A DNA stretch of 64,000 nt from Diplocloster modestus (GTDB lineage: Bacteria > Bacillota > Clostridia > Lachnospirales > Lachnospiraceae). Positions 33,914 through 43,409 of the stretch are shown piece by piece. The notes under the pieces are model-generated. The model was not told the DNA's origin, made no database searches, and worked only from the letters and a program-made list of their open reading frames with translations. Position 1 is the stretch's first letter, and each line of letters begins with the position of its first letter. The position numbers were made by a program, and so were the translations under genes. The stretch is from NCBI RefSeq assembly GCF_019042245.1, contig NZ_JAHQCX010000001.1, forward strand, positions 372,001-436,000, read 5' to 3'.

Positions 33914-34537
33914 TCAGGTACTCTGTCTGACTGCCGCCAGGAACCGGCTGATCTTATCGAAATCTTTACAGCCGTCCGTTTCCACCCCGCTGCTCACATC
34001 TACGCCAAAGGGCCTGCACCGGCTTAGGATATCACATACATTCTGCTCATCCAGCCCACCGGCCAGAAAGTAGGGTTTTTGCAGCTGTTCCGGAATCAGG
34101 GAAGGGTCAAACTGCTTACCGCTGCCGCCGTATTGCCCTTCCACGAAAGTATCCAGAAGAAGATAATCGCAGGGCAGTTGTTCCGCTTCCAGGATCTGGT
34201 CTTTATTCTGAACCCGGACTGCCCGGATAATTGGAGCCGATGTCTTTTCTTTAAGCCTGCTTATATAAGAGGCATCTTCATCCCCGTGAAGCTGCACGAT
34301 ATCGATGATCCTCTGCCTGCAGAGTGCGGCTACCGTTTCTAAAGGCTCATTGACAAAGACACCTACCGCCTGGATCTGTGGGGCCAGTCTGACCCGCATC
34401 CGGATCGCCAGCAGAAGGCTGATCTGCCGTTTGCCGGGGGCGAATACGAATCCGGCGTAATCCGGTTTTAATTGATTTACATAACCGATATCATCTGGTG
34501 TGCGCAGTCCGCAGATTTTCACTTTAGTCATAAGCAT
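33914..34537 (-). CDS. trpF: Phosphoribosylanthranilate isomerase
   Basis: 207 residues. KVKICGLRTPDDI carries the catalytic Cys, DYAGFVFAPGKRQIS the phosphate region, VQLHGDED the strand with substrate contacts, YLLLDTFVEGQYGGSGKQFD the catalytic Asp and glycine loop, and FGVDVSSGVETDGCKD the C-terminal phosphate site. Free-standing rather than fused to trpC. It overlaps trpC by 14 bases. Confidence 0.96.
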   Translation of the reverse strand: MLMTKVKICGLRTPDDIGYVNQLKPDYAGFVFAPGKRQISLLLAIRMRVRLAPQIQAVGVFVNEPLETVAALCRQRIIDIVQLHGDEDASYISRLKEKTSAPIIRAVRVQNKDQILEAEQLPCDYLLLDTFVEGQYGGSGKQFDPSLIPEQLQKPYFLAGGLDEQNVCDILSRCRPFGVDVSSGVETDGCKDFDKISRFLAAVRQST

Positions 34538-35318
34538 TCCCCCGAAGCGTGTGTAACATCTTCTGTTTGTCAGGACTTCGCATCAGGGTTTCCCCGATCA
34601 GTACCGCGTGGACTCCGGCATCCCTTAAAGCCTGCACGTCGTCAGCGGTACGAATCCCGCTCTCCGCCACAAAGATAATGGATTCCGGGACCAGAGTCCG
34701 CAGCTTCCTGCTGTTTTGGATATCCACGTCAAAGGTCTTCAGATTCCGGTTGTTGACTCCGATGATGCGGGCGCCGGCATCAGCTGCGGTTTCAATTTCC
34801 TGTTCGTCATGGGCTTCCACCAGAGCGGACAGGCCTAATTGCTGACAGATATCCAGGTATTCCTTAAGAACCGGCTGTTCCAGAAGGGAACAGATCAGCA
34901 GTACCGCAGAGGCTCCCAGGAGTTTGGACTGGTAGATCTGGTACGGATCAATGGTAAAATCCTTTCTGAGAACAGGTATCTTGACCGCGTTTACGATTTC
35001 TTCCAGATATTCATCTTTTCCCAAAAAGAACTGGGGCTCCGTCAATACGGAGACGGCTGCCGCCCCTGCCTGCTCATATTCCCGGGCTATCTGAACATAA
35101 GGGAAATCTTCTGCGATGATCCCTTTTGACGGGGAAGCTTTTTTTACCTCACAGATAAAGTTGATATCCCACTGCCTTAAGGCCTGTTCAAATGGAAAGC
35201 AGTGGTGCTGCGCCTTCGCTGTCCGAATGGCAGCCTCCTCCAGCTCTTTCGGTGGTATTTGCTTTTTCTGCTGCGTCACCCGCAGGGCTGTTGCTTCTGC
35301 GATTGTATCTAATATCAT
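34524..35318 (-). CDS. trpC: Indole-3-glycerol phosphate synthase
   Basis: 264 residues. FICEVKKASPSKGII contains the catalytic Lys, SVLTEPQFFLG and PVLRKDFTIDPYQIYQSKLLGASAVLLI the next active-site strands, IIGVNNRNLKTFDVD and FVAESGIRTADDV the closing phosphate site. AGGAGAA lies ahead of the ATG. A perfect 20-base tandem duplication sits between it and trpD. Confidence 0.96.
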   Translation of the reverse strand: MILDTIAEATALRVTQQKKQIPPKELEEAAIRTAKAQHHCFPFEQALRQWDINFICEVKKASPSKGIIAEDFPYVQIAREYEQAGAAAVSVLTEPQFFLGKDEYLEEIVNAVKIPVLRKDFTIDPYQIYQSKLLGASAVLLICSLLEQPVLKEYLDICQQLGLSALVEAHDEQEIETAADAGARIIGVNNRNLKTFDVDIQNSRKLRTLVPESIIFVAESGIRTADDVQALRDAGVHAVLIGETLMRSPDKQKMLHTLRGNAYD

Positions 35319-35346
35319 GCCTGTATTCTCCTGCTTCTTATTCTGA

Positions 35347-35386
35347 ATTTGATTGCCATCCGGGCGATTTGATTGCCATCCGGGCG
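35347..35386. repeat. Exact 20-bp tandem duplication between trpD and trpC
   Basis: ATTTGATTGCCATCCGGGCG occurs twice back to back (35347-35366 and 35367-35386), ending one base before the trpD stop codon on the opposite reading. It does not touch coding sequence. Confidence 0.95.
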
Positions 35387-35387
35387 C

Positions 35388-36398
35388 TTAGATGGTATTG
35401 GATAACTCCACGAAACGATTGAGCTGTTCCAGCGCTTTTCCGCTGTCTATGATATCGGCAGCCATGGCTACCGCCTGGTCCATGGTGACATCATTCTGTG
35501 TCATATAAATGCAGGCGGCTGAGTTTAACAGTACGGCATCCCTTTTCGGTCCCTTTTCCCCGCTTAGAATATTGCGGGCGATCCGGGCGTTCTCCTGAGG
35601 GTTGCCGCCGACCATATCCTGTTTCTCACACATGGTAAAACCGTATTGCTCAGGCTTTATCATATAACATTTTACCACGCCGTCCCTCAGCTCACAACAG
35701 GTAGTCGGCGCGCTCAATGAAATTTCATCCAGACCGTCCTGGCCGTATACCACCATGGCCCGTTTGACACCCAGTTTCAGCAGTACCTGGGCTAACGGCT
35801 CCACCAGGGATTCCTCATAGACACCCAGAAGTTCGAAGTTCGCGCCAGCCGGATTGGCCAGGGGACCCAGGATGTTAAATACGGTGCGGATGCCCAGCTC
35901 TTTGCGGACCGGCGCTACGAAACGCATAGCCGAGTGGTATTTCTGGGCAAACATAAAGCACAGGTTGATTTCTTTTAAAATTTCAGCGCTTTGGGCCGGA
36001 CTGATCTCAATATTCACCCCCAGCGCTTCCAGCACGTCAGCGGCGCCGCATTTACTGGATACGCTGCGGTTCCCATGCTTGGCGACCGGAATGCCGGCGG
36101 CGGATACCACCAGGGAGGAGACGGTGGAAATGTTAAAGGTATTGGCTTCGTCTCCGCCGGTTCCCACAATCTCCAATACATCCATATCGTGGAGCAGGCG
36201 GGTACAGTGCTTGCGCATTCCGGCCGCGCAGGCGGTAATCTCGTCGATGGTTTCCCCTTTCATGCGCAGAGCGGTCAGGAACGCGCCCATATGGATCTGG
36301 GAAGCTTCCCCATCCATGATTTCGTCCATCACCTGTTCCGCCATTTCATAGGATAAATCTTCATTGTTTACCAGTTTGTAGATTGCTTCTTTGATCAT
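35388..36398 (-). CDS. trpD: Anthranilate phosphoribosyltransferase
   Basis: 336 residues. [22 protein letters not shown] is the PRPP-binding glycine loop, [21 protein letters not shown] the second substrate region and [10 protein letters not shown] near the C-terminus another family signature. Free-standing; the amidotransferase TrpG is separate. CGGAGGAAG precedes the ATG. 143 bases separate it from trpG. Confidence 0.96.
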   Translation of the reverse strand: MIKEAIYKLVNNEDLSYEMAEQVMDEIMDGEASQIHMGAFLTALRMKGETIDEITACAAGMRKHCTRLLHDMDVLEIVGTGGDEANTFNISTVSSLVVSAAGIPVAKHGNRSVSSKCGAADVLEALGVNIEISPAQSAEILKEINLCFMFAQKYHSAMRFVAPVRKELGIRTVFNILGPLANPAGANFELLGVYEESLVEPLAQVLLKLGVKRAMVVYGQDGLDEISLSAPTTCCELRDGVVKCYMIKPEQYGFTMCEKQDMVGGNPQENARIARNILSGEKGPKRDAVLLNSAACIYMTQNDVTMDQAVAMAADIIDSGKALEQLNRFVELSNTI

Positions 36399-36541
36399 TT
36401 TTTCTTCCTCCGATTTTTATTATTTTCTACGTACACCATTAGTGATTTAGTTTTACGCAGTGATTATTCAGTAATTTTTCAGTATAAAACTCGGTATTCA
36501 TCTCAGAGATTATAGTATTTAACTCAGAGATTACATCGCTT

Positions 36542-37132
36542 TTAACTCAGCAATGATTCCGCATGCAAGTTTAGAAAATTTTTCATAATAGAGGCTCCGT
36601 CCGGCGTAAGGACAGATTCCGGATGAAATTGCAGGCCGTAGACGGGGTATTCCCTGTGACAGACTGCCATAATATCCTGCTCCTGGGTCCGGGCGATGAT
36701 CTGAAGCTCTTCCGGAAGGGTGTCCGGATCCGCGACCAGAGAGTGGTACCGGGCCACCCGGATTTCTTCCGGAAGACCCGAGAACAACGGATTCTGTGTG
36801 TCGATCCGGATCACGCTCTGCTTTCCATGCATCAGTTTGGGGGCATAGGTGATACGTGCGCCCAGCGCTTCGCAGATCCCCTGATGACCCAGACAGACAC
36901 CCAGTATGGGAATCCTGCCTTTTAATCTGCGCACGGTTTCCTCGCAGATACCGGCGTCCTTCGGCCTCCCGGGGCCGGGGGACAGAAGAATGTGGGAGGG
37001 GGCTGCGTTTTGTATTTCCTCTACCGTCCACGCATCGTTCCGGATCACCCGGATTTCCTCAGTTATCAGACTTCCCACCAGCTGAACCAGGTTATAAGAA
37101 AAGCTGTCATAGTTATCAATGAGCAAAATCAT
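36542..37132 (-). CDS. trpG: Anthranilate synthase glutamine amidotransferase subunit
   Basis: 196 residues. [15 protein letters not shown] start, LLSPGPGRPKDAG oxyanion strand, GVCLGHQGICEALG with the nucleophile Cys, and LQFHPESVLTPDG with the His-Glu pair. It feeds ammonia to TrpE; in many Firmicutes this subunit also serves folate synthesis. Overlaps the trpE stop by 17 bases. The 143-base stretch behind it has three imperfect AACTCAG direct repeats and no gene. Confidence 0.96.
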   Translation of the reverse strand: MILLIDNYDSFSYNLVQLVGSLITEEIRVIRNDAWTVEEIQNAAPSHILLSPGPGRPKDAGICEETVRRLKGRIPILGVCLGHQGICEALGARITYAPKLMHGKQSVIRIDTQNPLFSGLPEEIRVARYHSLVADPDTLPEELQIIARTQEQDIMAVCHREYPVYGLQFHPESVLTPDGASIMKNFLNLHAESLLS

Positions 37133-38600
37133 ATTCCGTCACCTCCCCGGCCCTTCGAAGAGCCTCCATCACAGCCTGGGCCTTATTGGCACATTCCTCA
37201 TACTCCAGCTGCGGAACACTGTCCGCCACGATACCGGCCCCGGCCTGCACATACACTTTACCGTCTTTTTTTACCGCGGTCCGGATCGCGATGCATACAT
37301 CCAGGTTGCCGGAAAAATCTATGTATCCAATGGCGCCGCCGTAGATCCCTCTGGCCTCAGGCTCCAGTTCATCGATGATTTCACAGGCCCGGAATTTTGG
37401 CGCACCGGAGAGGGTCCCGGCCGGAAGGAGGGCTTCTATGGTATCACATCCATCCATCCTCTCATCCAGCGTGCCGCTGACCACCGATGCGATATGCATG
37501 ACCCTGGAGAAACGGTGTATCTTCATGTAATCCTCCACATGGACACTTCCGAATGCAGCTACCTTTCCTACGTCATTTCGGGCCAGATCCACCAGCATAT
37601 TGTGCTCAGAACGTTCTTTTTCATCGGCCAACAGTTCTCTTTCCAGCCGTTCATCCTCCTCCCTGGTCCTGCCTCTGGGTCTGGTACCTGCCACAGGGAA
37701 GGTGGTGAGTTTGTTATCTACCAGTTTGATCAGAGTTTCCGGAGAGGCACCTGCGATCTGCAGGGAACCGCTCTGTATAAAATACATATAGGGGGATGGA
37801 TTCGTAGTGCGCAGCACCCGGTACATATTCAGCAGGCTTCCCCTGTAATCCGCCGTGAATTTTCTGGAGATCACACCCTGAAAGATATCTCCCTCCCGAA
37901 TGTAATGCTTCGTCTTTTCCACCATTTGCAGATAGTCATTCCGGGATGTATTGCAGATGAACCGGGGGATGTCAGGCTCCGGTTCTTTTGGTTTTTCCGC
38001 CGGCATGGGACCGCAGATCATGTGAATCAGCTGATCGATCTCCAGCGCAGCCCTGCGGTACCCCTGTTCCTGATCTTTTAGCTTTGCATTGACGATTACA
38101 CAGATCTTCTGGCGGAGATGATCAAAGGCGATCACTTTATCAAACAGCATCAGATCCAGATCCTGAAATCCGCTGTCCTTGATCTTGAGTTTGGGTTCCG
38201 CATAGGCGATCATCTCATAAGAGAAATAACCCACGAAGCCCCCGGTAAAAGTCGGCAGGCCTTCGATGCGGGGCGCCCGGTATCCGGACAATAGTTCCCG
38301 CAGGATTTCCATGGGTCGGCCCGTTTTCCTCCGTTCGGTTTCCCCGCTTTTGATCCGGGTTTCGCCGCTCTTGCAGGTGATATGCATCAGCGGCTGGTAA
38401 CCCAGAAAGGAGTACCGCCCCCATTGTTCCCCGCCCTCCACGCTTTCCAACAGGAAAAAGTTCTGATCCAGCATAGAAAGCTTTTTCAGCAGATTGATGG
38501 GAGTAATGACATCTGCATAGATTTCCCTGCACAGCGGCACCAGGTCATATTCTGTCTGAAAAGTTTTGGTTTCTTCATAGGTGAGATTCATTTTATCCAT
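37116..38600 (-). CDS. trpE: Anthranilate synthase component I
   Basis: 494 residues, converting chorismate to anthranilate. [63 protein letters not shown] and the closing [31 protein letters not shown] are chorismate-binding-family motifs. The N-terminal [31 protein letters not shown] contains the LLES region where tryptophan binds, so feedback inhibition is expected. First gene behind the Trp T-box. Confidence 0.96.
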   Translation of the reverse strand: MDKMNLTYEETKTFQTEYDLVPLCREIYADVITPINLLKKLSMLDQNFFLLESVEGGEQWGRYSFLGYQPLMHITCKSGETRIKSGETERRKTGRPMEILRELLSGYRAPRIEGLPTFTGGFVGYFSYEMIAYAEPKLKIKDSGFQDLDLMLFDKVIAFDHLRQKICVIVNAKLKDQEQGYRRAALEIDQLIHMICGPMPAEKPKEPEPDIPRFICNTSRNDYLQMVEKTKHYIREGDIFQGVISRKFTADYRGSLLNMYRVLRTTNPSPYMYFIQSGSLQIAGASPETLIKLVDNKLTTFPVAGTRPRGRTREEDERLERELLADEKERSEHNMLVDLARNDVGKVAAFGSVHVEDYMKIHRFSRVMHIASVVSGTLDERMDGCDTIEALLPAGTLSGAPKFRACEIIDELEPEARGIYGGAIGYIDFSGNLDVCIAIRTAVKKDGKVYVQAGAGIVADSVPQLEYEECANKAQAVMEALRRAGEVTEYDFAH

Positions 38601-38674
38601 AGATCATTCACTCCTTTACCATGGGTGATCCCCATTCCATCTCATAAAAAAACAAATGTTACTATTTATACCAA

Positions 38675-38945
38675 TAAAAAAAGCCTCCATCCCTCTAAAA
38701 GAAAGGGACAAAAGCTGCGCTTCTGCGATACCACCCTGATTGATGTCTTTTTGTGACACCCGCTCTGTTACATACTATCATATGCACCCCGTTGATAACG
38801 GATGGGGAACCCGTCCAAAGCTACTCGCGCCACCGCTTTCGCTTAAGCCCTCCCAGGCCCATTCGAATCTCTTCCGGCATACCGCGTTCTCAGCCCCTGC
38901 GGTTCTCTGGAATGCCTTTCCAAGTTCTACTCTTCCCGGTCAATG
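38675..38945 (-). promoter_or_regulatory. T-box leader (tRNA-Trp) of the trp operon
   Basis: On the minus strand: GAAGAGTAG in the stem I base near 38930, GAATGGGCC with the specifier TGG at 38859-38861 (Trp), the T-box core AGGGTGGTATCGC at 38725-38737, and a terminator at 38675-38715 whose 12-base stem (GCTTTTGTCCCT/AGGGATGGAGGC, including G-U pairs) is followed by seven T. Uncharged tRNA-Trp should open the terminator and switch on trpEGDCFBA. Confidence 0.93.
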
Positions 38946-38967
38946 GTTTTTTACTCTAATTGCTTAA

Positions 38968-38996
38968 AGTATACGGACCTGCGTAGTATTTGTCAA
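38968..38996 (-). promoter_or_regulatory. trp operon promoter
   Basis: On the minus strand TTGACA (38991-38996), 17 bases, TATACT (38968-38973). The start near 38961 is just ahead of T-box stem I. Confidence 0.85.
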
Positions 38997-39038
38997 TCTT
39001 TTTTTAACTTTTCCTTTTATACTGTTTATTATGGGGCC

Positions 39039-39311
39039 GGGCCTGACGGAACCAGGAGGCGGGAACGTCCCTTAAGCCGGCTTCCCTTTCCCCGGGCGCC
39101 GCTGCAATTCGGATCCCTGAAAAAGCAACCTCATAAACAGCTGCGGGAGCCTCTGAAAACAGTGAGGATGTCGGCGTGTGAGCCTCCATCCTCACTTGAG
39201 TCTCCCTCCGCTATTCGGCCATGCTTTTTCAGGGATCTGAATTGCAGCGGCGCCCGGGGAAAGGGAAGCCAGGCTCAAGGGACGCTCCCGCCTCCTGGTT
39301 CCGTCAGGCCC
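39039..39311. repeat. 273-bp intergenic palindrome with 90-base arms
   Basis: Arms 39039-39127 and 39222-39311 are inverted copies differing by three substitutions and one indel. The 94-base centre folds again: GTGAGGATG against CATCCTCAC and GCGGGAG against CTCCCTCCGC. Same architecture as 29028-29425 but unrelated arm sequence. It lies between the arsR-like gene and the trp promoter. Confidence 0.9.
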
Positions 39312-39457
39312 TGCTTTAAAACAGGCGGAGGGTAACGCGAAATACTATTTTGGTTTTGTGATTTTGTCACTTTTCCAGTAATTTATTGACAGCATCAATT
39401 CCGGACCTTATTATGGATAGAATGGGAAAATTATAACTGTAATAAAACTTTGAAAAA

Positions 39458-39547
39458 GTAAGGATTGGGGAGGTAAGGATTGAGGAAGTCAGCATTGGAT
39501 AAATAAAGGTTTGGAAAGTTAGTATTGGGAATGAACGCTTTAGGAAG
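39458..39547. repeat. Six degenerate 15-bp tandem units
   Basis: Six back-to-back 15-base units, beginning GTAAGGATTGGGGAG, GTAAGGATTGAGGAA, GTCAGCATTGGATAA. On the minus strand one frame reads as five-residue units (TNFPN, LYLSN, ADFLN, PYLPN) reminiscent of pentapeptide-repeat proteins, but the frame overlaps the arsR-like gene and has no proper start. It is either a decayed gene piece or a minisatellite. Confidence 0.7.
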
Positions 39548-39620
39548 ATGGGTTCGATACAATAAAATCCATCTGCATATAGAGAGTTTATGCAGATGGA
39601 TAAACAGTGAAAAATCAAAA

Positions 39621-40655
39621 TCAGGATAACAACATATGCTCCAGTATAGACAGGAACCGGGCAATGTTTTCTTTTTCCAGACAGTAATATACTTTCCCCT
39701 CCTTTTTTTCAACCGTCACAAACCCACAGGTGAGCAGGGCATTCATGTGATGGGAGGTGGTGGAGGGCGACAGTCCGAGGGCCTCCGCCAATTCCAGATT
39801 ATACATACTGGTATTTTTCAGAATACACAGGATATCCAGCTTACTCTTATCGCTTAAAGATTTTGCCTGTCGAATGACGGTTTCACTGGAATATTTGCCG
39901 GAGGCATCCTCTGACCTGAGGGTTTCAAGCAGGATTCCCTGGTAACCATGGGTATACAGGACTAACAGAACCATGGGGGCTGCAAGTGAGATATAGATGA
40001 TGGGAGTGTCTGCGCAGGTTCCGGCAATCTTTAAAAATGGGGGGTCTTCGTATACGGCGGTGCGTTTCAAGAGTTTTTCCAGAGGTTTTTTGACAGCGGC
40101 TATGGCCCTGTCATACGCATCTGTGTTAGCCCTGACGGTGTCAAAAAGGCAGGTGATCCAGTAATCAGGCTTTCTTAAAAGCTCTAGTGTGTGCCATTTC
40201 TCTTCGGTCTTGATATCTGCGGAATCCAGAAATTGCAGAATCGCTAGTTCGTCCGGTAATCGGGGCAGATCTTTTTCATCCGGAAGATGAGGATGATCCT
40301 GGGGATCCTCTATGAGATACGCCAGACATCCCCGCAGCCGGCTACAGTCTATTTCAGCGGGATGATCATAGTAATAACGGTTTTCTATGGCCATGGCGAT
40401 CAGAAGATGAAAGGAATCATCGGAAACCTGTTCAAAAAAGAAAGAATCTTGTGGCCCGTCTGTCTTATATTTTTTAAATGTATCTACGTAAGTCTCCAAT
40501 ATTTTCATATGAGCCTGGAAAAACTCATCCCCTTTGAGTCCATACTCATCCAGTGATTTGATGGTCTCTTCTTTCCAGTCGGGATTATGACACAGATATA
40601 ACAAACCCAGTATTTCAAAAAGAGGGTCCAGCTCATTTTTCAGTATGATGTCCAT
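39621..40655 (-). CDS. ArsR-family winged-helix regulator with a large N-terminal domain
   Basis: A 344-residue protein. The last 80 residues are an ArsR-type winged helix (SDKSKLDILCILKNTSMYNLELAEALGLSPSTTSHHMNALLTCGFV, then KEGKVYYCLE). The first 250 residues are helical and unfamiliar to me; similar long ArsR-like proteins occur in Firmicutes. No metal-binding Cys cluster is visible in the helix, so metal sensing is not supported. GGAGGAATTCT sets the start at ATG 40655. It follows a lipoprotein gene by 42 bases, probably in one transcript. Confidence 0.85.
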   Translation of the reverse strand: MDIILKNELDPLFEILGLLYLCHNPDWKEETIKSLDEYGLKGDEFFQAHMKILETYVDTFKKYKTDGPQDSFFFEQVSDDSFHLLIAMAIENRYYYDHPAEIDCSRLRGCLAYLIEDPQDHPHLPDEKDLPRLPDELAILQFLDSADIKTEEKWHTLELLRKPDYWITCLFDTVRANTDAYDRAIAAVKKPLEKLLKRTAVYEDPPFLKIAGTCADTPIIYISLAAPMVLLVLYTHGYQGILLETLRSEDASGKYSSETVIRQAKSLSDKSKLDILCILKNTSMYNLELAEALGLSPSTTSHHMNALLTCGFVTVEKKEGKVYYCLEKENIARFLSILEHMLLS

Positions 40656-40697
40656 AGAATTCCTCCGTTCACTATTTCTCACCTTTTGGCATCCCAC

Positions 40698-41261
40698 TCA
40701 TGTATGCCCTTCAAAATCTTTCTCCACAGTAAGCGCACGGATCGTTCCTGTCTGGCTGTTGATGGAGAAGGTATAATTTACATCCCCCACACGATAATGG
40801 AGGTTCGAATCCTCTACCAGATCCGGCTTGCCGAACAGCCTGATCATTTCATCGTGATCCAGCTCAAACAGATTCACATCATTTATCGTTATATCCACGG
40901 GCTCGTGCTCCGGATTCTGTTTGTCAGAACCTTCCAGCTGTATGGTGATTCCGTAGATCTCACAATCTTCAATTGGACATTTTTCCTCTGTGTGATTGAT
41001 GAGAGTGGCGGTACCATAAGAAATATCCCCCTTCCCGATGGGAAGCAGGTTCACATACTGCATTCCACCCAATTCCGGGACACGCCTGCAGACCGGGGAA
41101 TCGATCAGTTCCACATGGTCTTTTAGTTCACGCATGGTGATCCGGCCCGGTATAAAGGTTGTGCCGCCGATCTTGATTACCGGCGGTTTGGGGCTGCTGC
41201 AACCGTACACAAATACTGTAGCCAGCACCAGGAGTGCCGCTACACACACACGTTTTATCAT
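40698..41261 (-). CDS. Small secreted lipoprotein, function unknown
   Basis: A 187-residue lipoprotein: MIKRVCVAALLVLATVFVYGCSS is signal peptide plus lipobox (VYGC). The mature part begins KIGGTTFIPGRITMRELKDH, an immunity-protein-like or DUF-type beta-rich domain, and ends with VGDVNYTFSINSQTGTIRALTVEKDF. I do not recognise the family. GAGGAGG in front of ATG 41261 overrules the longer frame to 41459. It is upstream of and probably cotranscribed with the ArsR-like gene. Confidence 0.75.
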   Translation of the reverse strand: MIKRVCVAALLVLATVFVYGCSSPKPPVIKIGGTTFIPGRITMRELKDHVELIDSPVCRRVPELGGMQYVNLLPIGKGDISYGTATLINHTEEKCPIEDCEIYGITIQLEGSDKQNPEHEPVDITINDVNLFELDHDEMIRLFGKPDLVEDSNLHYRVGDVNYTFSINSQTGTIRALTVEKDFEGHT

Positions 41262-41443
41262 ATGCAATTCCTCCTCATAAATCTTCCCTGCTTTTATCTT
41301 AGTCAAAAATTTGCTCCGTGTAAATATATTTGTGCAATTCATTGAAAAAAATGCATCCAATATTTGAGGCAGATTTGAGCCAAAAAAAGTGATGAAACGA
41401 GCCAATGGTAGAATAATAAGTATCCATATGTTACAATTTAACT

Positions 41444-41545
41444 GCGAAGATAAAAACACAGTCCCGGTAGGTAGTCCGGGCGCAGCGGAAGAGATCAGTG
41501 AGACCGCTGTCAGTAACCTTCCTCCTTAGGTCGTCCGTTCTTTGC
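41444..41545 (+). promoter_or_regulatory. yjdF-type (azaaromatic) riboswitch
   Basis: GCGAAGA (41444-41450) pairs with TCTTTGC (41539-41545) to enclose about 90 bases with further stems (CCCGG/CCGGG; CAGCGG/CCGCTG). It sits directly ahead of a yjdF gene, the constant context of this riboswitch class. The class call rests mainly on that context plus the GCGAAGATAA start. Confidence 0.75.
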
Positions 41546-41575
41546 GATTCAAAATTTATGTAAGGAGGAGTCGTG

Positions 41576-41995
41576 ATGGACAAAACGGAAACCAGATTCA
41601 CGGTGTTTTTCGAGGACCCGTTCTGGGTAGCGTTATATGAGCGGATCAGCAGCGGCAGATATGAGGTGTGTAAGATCACCTTTGGGGCGGAACCAAAAGA
41701 TTATGAGGTATACGCGTTTCTGCTCCAGAACTTTAGAAGCCTGCGGTTCAGCCCATCCCTGCCGTCGGACGGTTTTAAGCAGATGCCCCGGAATCCCAAA
41801 CGGGTGAAGCGCACGATCTCAAAAGAGCAAAGATCGGCAGGTACCGGCACCAAAGCCCAGCAGGCGCTGGCTCTTATGAGAGAGCAAAATAAGCTGGAAC
41901 GCAGGGCGGTAACACGCAGCCGGAAAGAGGAGGAAAAAGACCGCCGTTTTGAAGAGCATCGCACAAAGCAGAAAGAAAAACATAAAGGGCATTGA
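41576..41995 (+). CDS. yjdF: YjdF family protein
   Basis: A 139-residue protein. FTVFFEDPFWVALYER at the start and FGAEPKDYEVYAFLLQNF are the YjdF (DUF2992) signature; the C-terminal half is highly charged and Lys/Arg/Glu-rich (about 75-139), probably a coiled coil or nucleic-acid-binding tail. The molecular role is unknown; genes of this family are controlled by riboswitches sensing azaaromatic compounds, hinting at a defence or detoxification role. AAGGAGGAG precedes the ATG at 41576. Confidence 0.88.
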   Translation: MDKTETRFTVFFEDPFWVALYERISSGRYEVCKITFGAEPKDYEVYAFLLQNFRSLRFSPSLPSDGFKQMPRNPKRVKRTISKEQRSAGTGTKAQQALALMREQNKLERRAVTRSRKEEEKDRRFEEHRTKQKEKHKGH

Positions 41996-42053
41996 AAGAA
42001 TGCCTGATGAAGAAACGGGGTATGCCCGATTCCAAAAGCCGGGCCTGAGTGAT

Positions 42054-43247
42054 TCAGGTTACCGGCTTTTGAGCTGCTGGGAGATCTTCCGGATTGTCTT
42101 TTTGGTAAACGATTCTGCCGTTGATCAGGGTGTACAGGCAGGAGGTAAACACTTCCAGGGGATTGCCGTCAAAGATGGCGATATCGGCGTCCTTTCCAGG
42201 CTCCAGGCTGCCCATGCGGTCCTCCACACCACAGATTCTGGCCGCGTTGATCGTAATGGCTTTTAATCCTTCCTCCATGGGAAGGCCTTTTTTTACGGCA
42301 AGACCCGCGCAGAGGGGAAGGTACTGGATCAGGGAGACGGGATGGTCGGTGGTGATGGCCGTCAGCACACCATGCTCCTGAAGGCAGCCGATGGTTTTAA
42401 AGTCCATATATTGTACCTCGATCTTGGAGCGGGTAGTAAGCTCCGGGCCCACGATGGCAGGAAAGCCGGATTCTTTTATTTCCTCAGCGATCAGGTGGCC
42501 TTCTGTGCAGTGATCCAGAGTAAGGTCCAGATCAAATTCCTCTGCGATGCGGATCGCGGTCAGAATATCATCTACCCGGTGAACATGGGCTTTCAGCGGT
42601 ATCTCCTTTCGCAGTACCGGAAGCCAGCACTCCATACGGAAGTTTTCCTTCTCAAGATCACCGTCCTCTTTTTCGTGCTGATATTGGCGGGCATTGAATA
42701 GTTCCTCCCTGAGAAGTCCGGCGATCGCCATACGGGTGGAGGGGATCTGGCTCATATCACCGTAGCAGACTTTCGGATTCTCTCCAAAGGCTATTTTCAT
42801 AGCCGAGGGACTTTTGACGACCAGATCATCTATTCTGCGGCTGCCCTTGGTTTTCATGACCAAAAATTGGCCGCCAACCACATTGGCGCTCCCGGGACCG
42901 ACCTGTACCGCGGTGATGCCGGCTGCTGCGGTGTCGTCAAAAGCCGCATCCATCGGATTGACAGCGTCAATGGCCCTCAGCCATGGAGTAACCGGGGTGG
43001 TGGCCTCGTTGCAGTCATCGCCCTCAGCGCCTTTTTTTTCTTCTATAATGCCGATATGGCAGTGAGCCTCTATCATGCCGGGCATTACGATCGCGCCGGC
43101 CGCGTCAATAACCGCAAGATCCGGATTATCGGGAGGCTCGATCCACTTAGCGATTTCTTTAATTTTTCCATTCTCGATCAGAACACATCCGCAATCGTAA
43201 TTTTTACCTGCCATTGTCCAGATATTTCCATTTTGTATCAACAGCAT
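42054..43247 (-). CDS. Amidohydrolase (imidazolonepropionase-like)
   Basis: A 397-residue cytoplasmic metal-dependent hydrolase. GMIEAHCHIG holds the HxH metal pair, LKAHVHRVDDILTAI and LDHCTEGHLIAEEI the following His ligands, ITTDHPV the catalytic Asp. GSLEPGKDADIAIFDGNPLEV is the usual end. Substrate not predictable; cyclic amides or dipeptides are usual. It faces away from the amino-acid ABC genes at 43410, so a shared pathway is possible but unproved. Confidence 0.88.
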   Translation of the reverse strand: MLLIQNGNIWTMAGKNYDCGCVLIENGKIKEIAKWIEPPDNPDLAVIDAAGAIVMPGMIEAHCHIGIIEEKKGAEGDDCNEATTPVTPWLRAIDAVNPMDAAFDDTAAAGITAVQVGPGSANVVGGQFLVMKTKGSRRIDDLVVKSPSAMKIAFGENPKVCYGDMSQIPSTRMAIAGLLREELFNARQYQHEKEDGDLEKENFRMECWLPVLRKEIPLKAHVHRVDDILTAIRIAEEFDLDLTLDHCTEGHLIAEEIKESGFPAIVGPELTTRSKIEVQYMDFKTIGCLQEHGVLTAITTDHPVSLIQYLPLCAGLAVKKGLPMEEGLKAITINAARICGVEDRMGSLEPGKDADIAIFDGNPLEVFTSCLYTLINGRIVYQKDNPEDLPAAQKPVT

Positions 43248-43409
43248 AGATTTTTCCTCGCTTTCTATCCATCAGCTTTATTATTACTGCAGTAAGGGAA
43301 TTTATGCATGAGCGCGCCGGGATAGCAATTCTTGTATCATTTCCGGTAAAAATGAGAAGAATTGTATCAAAAGCCTTTATATTTACGAAGAGAGGAAAGG
43401 GAACAAGAA

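Noticed and set aside
37119..38081. A 320-codon plus-strand frame
   Set aside because: Lies wholly antisense to trpE, with no ribosome site or recognisable domain.
39367..39712. Minus-strand frames of five-residue repeats as a real pentapeptide-repeat gene
   Set aside because: They overlap the end of the ArsR-like gene or lack a start and ribosome site; reported as a repeat only.
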